From positions 2,604,001-2,668,000 of the forward strand of contig OZ244980.1 in the NCBI GenBank assembly GCA_965223035.1: a stretch of 64,000 nt of DNA. The letters run 5' to 3'. This DNA comes from CAMDPA01 sp965223035. Its GTDB lineage: Bacteria; Pseudomonadota; Alphaproteobacteria; Rhizobiales; Hyphomicrobiaceae. Position 1 is the stretch's first letter; every line of letters begins with the position of its first letter. Below, in pieces: positions 59,270 to 64,000 of this stretch. Under the pieces are notes generated by a model. The model ran no database searches and was not told where the DNA came from. It saw only the letters and a program-made list of their open reading frames with translations. The position numbers and the translations under genes are program-made.

Positions 59270-60958
59270 ATGCCGTCCAGAACCGTCCACGTCAAAGCGC
59301 ATTTGCGCAACGGCAAACGAGTGGCCGAACACACCCGCGTCATCGCCGGCGCCCAACACAAAAGCGCTGCGGGTAAAACCCGATCCGGCTCCGGCCCGGC
59401 GCAAGGAAAAACACATGTAAGGGACAAGCTTGCCGCCGCGTCGGGACAACACGAAGCCGTTGCGCGGTCCACGATCGAGGCGGCTCAGACCTTGGCGCGC
59501 GGCGGCAAATTAGGCGCCACTGAAAAAGGCTCCTCTGGCTCTACCCAGGCGCAGGGCAAAACACATGTAAGGAAAAAGACTGACGCGGCGCCGGGAAGAA
59601 AAAAACTGTCCGTCTCCACCCCGGCGTCTGGCACGGCAGGGGTGAGGGGCAAGACTGTAGCACTGCCGGGAAATCAAAAAGCGCAGCCGGGCAAGCAAAA
59701 AAGCTCCGGCACGCTGCAATCGGTGCGCCGCTACGCCAATGCCGTGGCAGGGGTCGCCGATTATTACACCGCCGGCATCGCCTCGACGGTGGCCGGCCTG
59801 CTGCCATGGAACAATCTCGCGGACACCAAGCGCGCGGCGCAGGCCGCCCAGCGCGATGCGGCCAGATTGTTCGGGCGCGATGTGTTGGCCACGGCCGAGG
59901 CGCCGATGCTGGGCGGCATCGTTGCCGTTGGCGCCAGCCAACGGTTGGCAAGTCGCGCGGTCCGACGCCCCGCCACCGGCAATGCCGCTCCCGGCCGTCC
60001 GGGCGGGCAGGCTGACCCGACCAAGCCTTCGCGCCGAGCGCGCCTCTATCAGACCGGGGAGTTAGTTCCCAGTGCTAAGTCCAAGCACTTGGAGGGCGTT
60101 CAGACACAAGGCTGGCGGGCCAAGACCAAGTTCACCGATGAGCGCGCCTTTTTTGGTCGCAGCGATCCGACGCTCGACGCGGCGCTGGGCGGCAAGACGA
60201 AAGCCACTGGCCGCTTGACTGGCGCCTATAAACCGCCCGACGGACCCCTGGAGGTCAACCCGCTGCGGCCCTATGCGCGCACCGTTCCGGTCAATAAGAC
60301 CGGCGATTTGTCGAAGCGGTTGTCGCGGCGACTTGACGCCCAAGGCGCATTCAAGGCCGCCATGGACGTGCAAGACGCCGTGCCGTCGCACTACGTTGTG
60401 CCATCCACGACTGTCCGTGGCATGCCGGGCGTTGTGCTGACGGGGCGGATGGACCGCGCAAGGATCACTGCCATCGCCAAACAAGGTGTTCCAATCGCTC
60501 ACACCAGCCCTCGTTCAGCGACACTGTTGTCGGATAAATCAGCCGAACAGGCGGCTTATATCGCCCAGTTTGGCGGACAGCCCGCCAGATGGAGCGGCCC
60601 AGACTTCATTAGCTTCAAGGACCAATGGGCCGCCCCGCCCGGCTCCGGCGCCGTGACCCGTAAGATGCTCGGGTATATCGACGCCGCGCCGGGCATGGCC
60701 AAGGCGCTCTCGAGCAAGCCGATCCGTCAGCATTATGCCAAACGTCCGGCATTGGATGCCGCGGCCGCCACCCAACGCGGCATCGGGCCAGCGCGTGAGG
60801 ACATCGCCAACCTGCACCGAATATTCGGTAAGGGTGGCATTCGTGGCGTGAAAAAGGCGCTGAAACGCGGCGTGTCGTTGCCGGTGGCCGCAGGCGTTGT
60901 CATAGGTGCGACGCGCTACCGACCCAAGTCGAAAAGGGCAAAGCCGCTCGTCTACTGA
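59270..60958 (+). CDS. Large basic prophage protein of unknown function
   Basis: 562 residues. Residues 1-150 are low-complexity and basic, with repeated QGKTHVR(D/K)K (about 45 and 96). The middle has a hydrophobic stretch (about 165-182: VADYYTAGIASTVAGLLPW) and GGIVAVGASQRLASR. A globular C-terminal half contains DFISFKDQWAAPPGSG, IANLHRIFGKGGIRGVKKAL and a final hydrophobic LPVAAGVVIGATRY. An ejection or internal virion protein is conceivable in this place, where portal and head genes would be expected. Confidence 0.55.
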   Translation: MPSRTVHVKAHLRNGKRVAEHTRVIAGAQHKSAAGKTRSGSGPAQGKTHVRDKLAAASGQHEAVARSTIEAAQTLARGGKLGATEKGSSGSTQAQGKTHVRKKTDAAPGRKKLSVSTPASGTAGVRGKTVALPGNQKAQPGKQKSSGTLQSVRRYANAVAGVADYYTAGIASTVAGLLPWNNLADTKRAAQAAQRDAARLFGRDVLATAEAPMLGGIVAVGASQRLASRAVRRPATGNAAPGRPGGQADPTKPSRRARLYQTGELVPSAKSKHLEGVQTQGWRAKTKFTDERAFFGRSDPTLDAALGGKTKATGRLTGAYKPPDGPLEVNPLRPYARTVPVNKTGDLSKRLSRRLDAQGAFKAAMDVQDAVPSHYVVPSTTVRGMPGVVLTGRMDRARITAIAKQGVPIAHTSPRSATLLSDKSAEQAAYIAQFGGQPARWSGPDFISFKDQWAAPPGSGAVTRKMLGYIDAAPGMAKALSSKPIRQHYAKRPALDAAAATQRGIGPAREDIANLHRIFGKGGIRGVKKALKRGVSLPVAAGVVIGATRYRPKSKRAKPLVY

Positions 60959-60964
60959 TTTCGG

Positions 60965-61405
60965 CTAATAGTCGTTGATCCACCACGCCGGACCATGGCT
61001 GCGCCTGAGGCAGCATTTGTCGACCAGCCCAGCCAGGGCGTCACGCATCTCTTGTTGGGACAAGTTGAGCTGACATGCGATCCGCCGTGAGGCAGCATAG
61101 CCGACCGGGCGTTGGCCGCTGGACTTCATCTCGAACAGGACCGCCCATTCATGGTCCGTGAGGAACGGCTGATAGGAGCGAGTCATCAGCTGGTCGAGCC
61201 GCCATTTGCCGCGCCAGATCTGCTTGATCAACCCTTTGTCGGCCAGCCGGCACCGGACGGCTTCAACCTCTCTCATCGTCATGTTCAGACGCTCTGAGAT
61301 GGTGTTGCGGTTGGCGTAATCGAGGGCGTTCGCCGACATAGCCGCGAACACGGCCAGTTCGTCCGGCTCCAGTCGGTCCAGCATCTGTTGGCGGTATTGG
61401 CGCAT
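60965..61405 (-). CDS. Tandem winged-helix DNA-binding protein
   Basis: 146 residues read against the terminase genes. First wHTH LEPDELAVFAAMSANALDYA NRNTISERLNMTMREVEAVR CRLADKGLI; second wHTH LTDHEWAVLFEMKSSGQRPV GYAASRRIACQLNLSQQEMR DALAGLVDKCCLRR. A regulator by fold; it might control the late region. Confidence 0.65.
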   Translation of the reverse strand: MRQYRQQMLDRLEPDELAVFAAMSANALDYANRNTISERLNMTMREVEAVRCRLADKGLIKQIWRGKWRLDQLMTRSYQPFLTDHEWAVLFEMKSSGQRPVGYAASRRIACQLNLSQQEMRDALAGLVDKCCLRRSHGPAWWINDY

Positions 61406-61627
61406 ATCGTCAGTTTACCCTAAATCCCGGTTGCGATCAACTGTAGCTGGCGCACCAACGCTCAAGTCCTACTGAACTAAGACCGGCATTCGATTTCACT
61501 ATCGGGCATCCCACTAGATGTCCACACCAGTCGATTTGTAGGCGGATTAAAGTTTTGCCATAGTCGACGGAATCGGCAACGGTGGCTGGCGTTGGGTGAC
61601 AACGATCAGGCCAGCGGTGTACGGACG

Positions 61628-61972
61628 ATGACAGACAGCGCGAACGCCAAGGACACGCCATCGCTGGCCGAGCAGCTTGCCGAGGTGGTGATGGATACCA
61701 TCGAGCAACAAAGGCGTATCAACAAGGCCGATCTGGTCGATGCGATCGCCAGAACGCTGGCATCGAGACCCGCGACACATCCCGCACTGACGGTCCAGGG
61801 ACGTCGTGGATGCCTCATCGCTGCCGCGCGTCGCGACATTGACGATCAGATACGCAATATCAGGATCGATGTTGGACCGCTTCAGCAACGCAATATCACT
61901 GTGCCTGCAGATCATCACGGGCATGTGCTGAACGAGCTCGATTCACCGCTGGGTGGAAGCCGTAGGGTATGA
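61628..61972 (+). CDS. Phage protein of unknown function
   Basis: 114 residues from ATG 61628 (SLAEQLAEVVMDTIEQQRRI NKADLVDAIARTLASRP). The first half is amphipathic helix, the second polar. The 61406-61627 interval is empty. Confidence 0.5.
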   Translation: MTDSANAKDTPSLAEQLAEVVMDTIEQQRRINKADLVDAIARTLASRPATHPALTVQGRRGCLIAAARRDIDDQIRNIRIDVGPLQQRNITVPADHHGHVLNELDSPLGGSRRV

Positions 61973-62196
61973 GCGAGATCCCGAGCGAAAGCGACGCGAT
62001 GAAGCCAGCCAGGGACCGGAGCGATAAGCCGGCGCCCCTTTGTTGGTGGAGCGACGTGAGTAGGCCAGATCCTGGGCGGTCAGGACGCCTGAGCCGGGGC
62101 AGGCCAAATCCCCGGCGCCAATCCCGCCAGCCCTGGACGCGGGGACTATTCGCGACCGGCAAAAATGTGTTTAGCTCTAGGAACGTGATGGGCTAG
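61969..62196 (+). other. Possible small ORF
   Basis: 75 codons overlapping the preceding stop by four bases (ATGA), rich in Arg/Pro/Ser and without a folded segment. The overlap is the only support. Confidence 0.3.
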
Positions 62197-62206
62197 AGGG
62201 ACTGTC

Positions 62207-62866
62207 GTGTTTGCGTGTTTCGATCGTGTGAAGCCACTGGTCGATGAGACGGTGCGCCGCTTGGCGGTGAAAGCGTTTCGCGACGATCCGATCGCCGGCA
62301 GCAAGTATGCCCGCGCGACGAGCATCGTGAGTTCGGCCTATAAGCGTCACGGCAAGATCCTTGAGTCGGCCATCTTCGAGCGGCTGCGCGACAACAATCG
62401 CCTGTCCGTCTGGACAGATCCCAAGTTTGCCGTCTCGGGGGCCGCCGACGCGCTGGTTCATAGTAGCAGCCGGATCGACTGCCTGAAGTCGCAGCTTCCC
62501 TACGGCGAGGCCACGCGGACGCTGCAGGTCGATATCGTCGTCTATGACAACACCAATCAGGCGTTGCGTACCTATGAAGTGAAGCGTGGCAATGGCGAGC
62601 ACGATACTGGCAAAGTTCGGTCGATCGTGCGCGACCTGCTTTGCACCCACGTCTTGCTCAAAAGCTACGGCGAAGGTCGTGGCTACAACATTCACCACGC
62701 GGAAGCCAAGATCATTTATTATTACGGCGTCCGGTCGGTACCCGCCCCGTTGTCGCTTGTTCGCGAGGAGCTGGACGCGCACTTCGAGTATCCGGTGGTC
62801 GACGCCGTCGAACAGATCAACTGCTATTTCCGAGACCGTCTGCATGCATTGCTCGAAACCCAATAA
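62207..62866 (+). CDS. PD-(D/E)XK-type nuclease, phage
   Basis: 219 residues from GTG 62207. Core: Glu52 in ILESAIFERLRDN, Asp109 in LQVDIVVYD and Glu124-x-Lys126 in RTYEVKRGNGEHD, the E-D-ExK order of the restriction-endonuclease fold. Then a helix VRSIVRDLLCTHVLLKSYGE. It overlaps the MT-A70 gene by 23 bp, so the pair may function as a restriction-modification-like unit, or the nuclease may act on host or unmodified DNA. Confidence 0.7.
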   Translation: MFACFDRVKPLVDETVRRLAVKAFRDDPIAGSKYARATSIVSSAYKRHGKILESAIFERLRDNNRLSVWTDPKFAVSGAADALVHSSSRIDCLKSQLPYGEATRTLQVDIVVYDNTNQALRTYEVKRGNGEHDTGKVRSIVRDLLCTHVLLKSYGEGRGYNIHHAEAKIIYYYGVRSVPAPLSLVREELDAHFEYPVVDAVEQINCYFRDRLHALLETQ

Positions 62867-63497
62867 CCGGTTTGGCGTGATCTACGCCGACCCACCTTGG
62901 AAGTTCAGAAACTTCAGCGAGCGGGGCACGGGCCGCAACGCGGTTGCGCATTATTCGTGCATGGATTTCGCTCAACTTGCTGCGCTCAAACCGCAGCGCT
63001 GGGCGGCAAAAGATTGTGTGTTGTTTTTGTGGGCGACCGATCCGATGCTGCCCAAAGCCTTTGAGCTGATTGAGGCCTGGGGCTTCACGTTCAAGACCGT
63101 CGGGTTTTATTGGGCCAAGACCAACAAGAATGCGGATTTGGAGGCGCTGACGCCAGATGATTTCTTCACCGGGCTCGGCTACTGGTCGCGCGCCAACGTC
63201 GAGCAATGTCTGCTGGCGACCCGGGGCGCGCCGCCGCGTTTGGCCAAGGACGTGCGCCGCTTGGTGATCGCGCCGCGCCGGGAGCATAGTCGCAAACCCG
63301 ATGAGGTTCGCGCCCGCATCGAGCGTCTTGCGTGCGGGCCTTACTTGGAACTTTTCGCGCGCGAATCCCATTCCGGTTGGACGTGCTGGGGCGACCAAAT
63401 GGCGTTGTTCGATGATGGTGCCGTGAATACCCGCAATCGGCCTTCCAACATGAGCGACAACCGGCAATCTGAGATGCGCTTTAACGAGCGGATTTGA
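62844..63497 (+). CDS. MT-A70-family N6-adenine methyltransferase
   Basis: 217 residues from ATG 62844. RFGVIYADPPWKFRNFSERG carries the catalytic DPPW (16-19); then HYSCMDFAQLAALKPQRWAA, VLFLWATDPMLPKAFELIEA WGFTFKTVGFYWAKTN, CLLATRGAPPRL and REHSRKPDEVRARIERLACG PYLELFARESHSGWTCWGDQ. All MT-A70 blocks are present. Its stop lies in the TTGAC target of IS605 copy C, so the last residues may have been altered. Confidence 0.93.
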   Translation: MHCSKPNNRFGVIYADPPWKFRNFSERGTGRNAVAHYSCMDFAQLAALKPQRWAAKDCVLFLWATDPMLPKAFELIEAWGFTFKTVGFYWAKTNKNADLEALTPDDFFTGLGYWSRANVEQCLLATRGAPPRLAKDVRRLVIAPRREHSRKPDEVRARIERLACGPYLELFARESHSGWTCWGDQMALFDDGAVNTRNRPSNMSDNRQSEMRFNERI

Positions 63498-63560
63498 CCA
63501 TCTTTTGCGCCGCGCATGCTCCTTCCAAGCGCAGCTTGGTGGGCGATAGCGGCGCGCCAG

Positions 63561-63974
63561 CTATGCTGGCTTTGCTTGATTCTCGACGTAAAGCATGAGG
63601 ACCGATAGGGGGACCCCGCCGCATGAAAGTACGCAGTACGATCGGCTCCACAGCACCGGCTTGCGATAGAACTGTCGGACGCGATCGGCAAACTCGTTTC
63701 GTAGTCGCCGTGATGTCCCCGTTTTGAGCGCATTCACGAAGTCCGCCACGGCAACGGTTGGCGGCAACTCGATCAACAGATGCACATGGTCTGCTTCGCC
63801 GCTGCATTCGATTAGGCTTCCGCTCCAAGCTTCGCAGCGTTCGGCAGCCTGCTGCCGAAAGGCATCTATCATGGCGGCTGTCAGCACCTTTCGGCGGCAC
63901 TTTGTCGCCATAACCAAATGATAATGAAGTGCATAGACGCAGTGATTTAGCGATTTTAGGCTTGATATTGTCAT
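63561..63974 (-). CDS. tnpA: IS200/IS605 transposase TnpA, copy C
   Basis: 137 residues from ATG 63974, near-identical to the tnpA of copy A; a few changes at the C-terminus (CGGVPLSVLMLYVENQ in place of CGAAPLSVLKLYVEKQ). The HUH motif DHVHLLIE and the Tyr are present. Intact. Confidence 0.92.
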   Translation of the reverse strand: MTISSLKSLNHCVYALHYHLVMATKCRRKVLTAAMIDAFRQQAAERCEAWSGSLIECSGEADHVHLLIELPPTVAVADFVNALKTGTSRRLRNEFADRVRQFYRKPVLWSRSYCVLSCGGVPLSVLMLYVENQAKPA

Positions 63975-63996
63975 ATGAACCAATTACATCGGCTCC

Positions 63997-64000
63997 ATGA
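63997..64000 (+). CDS. tnpB: Start of tnpB, copy C (partial)
   Basis: ATGA at the right border, in the position and context (TCGGCTCC before ATG) of the tnpB start of copy A. Everything after the first codon lies outside the window, so it cannot be judged whether it is intact. Confidence 0.5.

Larger units (their letters stand above)
63499..64000 (-). mobile_element. IS200/IS605 element, copy C (runs off the right edge)
   Basis: Left end CATCTTTTGCGCC after TTGAC, then the shared left arm and tnpA on the minus strand. The window ends at ATGA, the start of tnpB on the plus strand (63997). Confidence 0.9.

Overview
The window comes from the chromosome of an alphaproteobacterium. The coding DNA is GC-rich. 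The tRNA-His lacks the extra G-1 and carries A73, a peculiarity of an alphaproteobacterial clade, and the prophage carries a GcrA-type regulator, a family confined to that class. Genus cannot be told from the sequence alone.

Layout. (1) 1-5.8 kb: ordinary genes, namely an RND efflux pump preceded by the last codons of an overlapping upstream gene (probably its adaptor), a small membrane protein, a lipoprotein and an atypical SDR oxidoreductase. (2) 5.8-15.6 kb: an insertion-sequence graveyard around a tRNA-His. It holds broken IS481, IS3, IS5/IS1182-like and IS66 elements, a truncated TIR-domain gene, a dead DNA methyltransferase and a secreted SH3/DUF4189-like protein. A two-hairpin MITE-like repeat bounded by CTAG recurs here and in the flanks, and cuts several of the IS elements. 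(3) 15.6-20.1 kb: the most unusual stretch, an array of what look like polymorphic-toxin C-terminal remnants each placed directly against a candidate immunity gene. It includes four tandem copies of a roughly 189-residue protein. The last codons of the toxin (ending in NELP) and an ATGA overlap are preserved in front of every copy. (4) 20.1-32.9 kb (all minus strand): a type I secretion cluster, consisting of a secreted ankyrin-like protein, a 2906-residue RTX protein with 15 long repeats, an ABC exporter and a HlyD-type adaptor. The outer-membrane channel must be encoded elsewhere. (5) 33-35.7 kb: remnants (GNAT, IS630, HTH) and a tRNA-Ser.

(6) 36-63.5 kb: a prophage or prophage remnant. It has a tyrosine integrase and HTH excisionase-like gene, a leftward early operon with a good sigma70-type promoter, a CI-like repressor with a candidate operator region, and a rightward replication block. 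That block contains a DUF1376-type initiator with three 36-bp iterons inside it, as in lambda O, followed by a primase/helicase-like ATPase. Then come an antirepressor cut by an IS, GcrA, small genes, an RHH-HTH regulator, terminase small and large subunits, secreted and basic proteins, and a PD-(D/E)XK nuclease paired with an MT-A70 methyltransferase. No portal, capsid or tail genes follow the terminase inside the window. Three IS200/IS605 copies (41.0, 48.4 and 63.5 kb) and a fourth, unrelated TnpB element (55.2 kb) have invaded the prophage. Two of the tnpB genes carry large in-frame internal deletions of the same layout.
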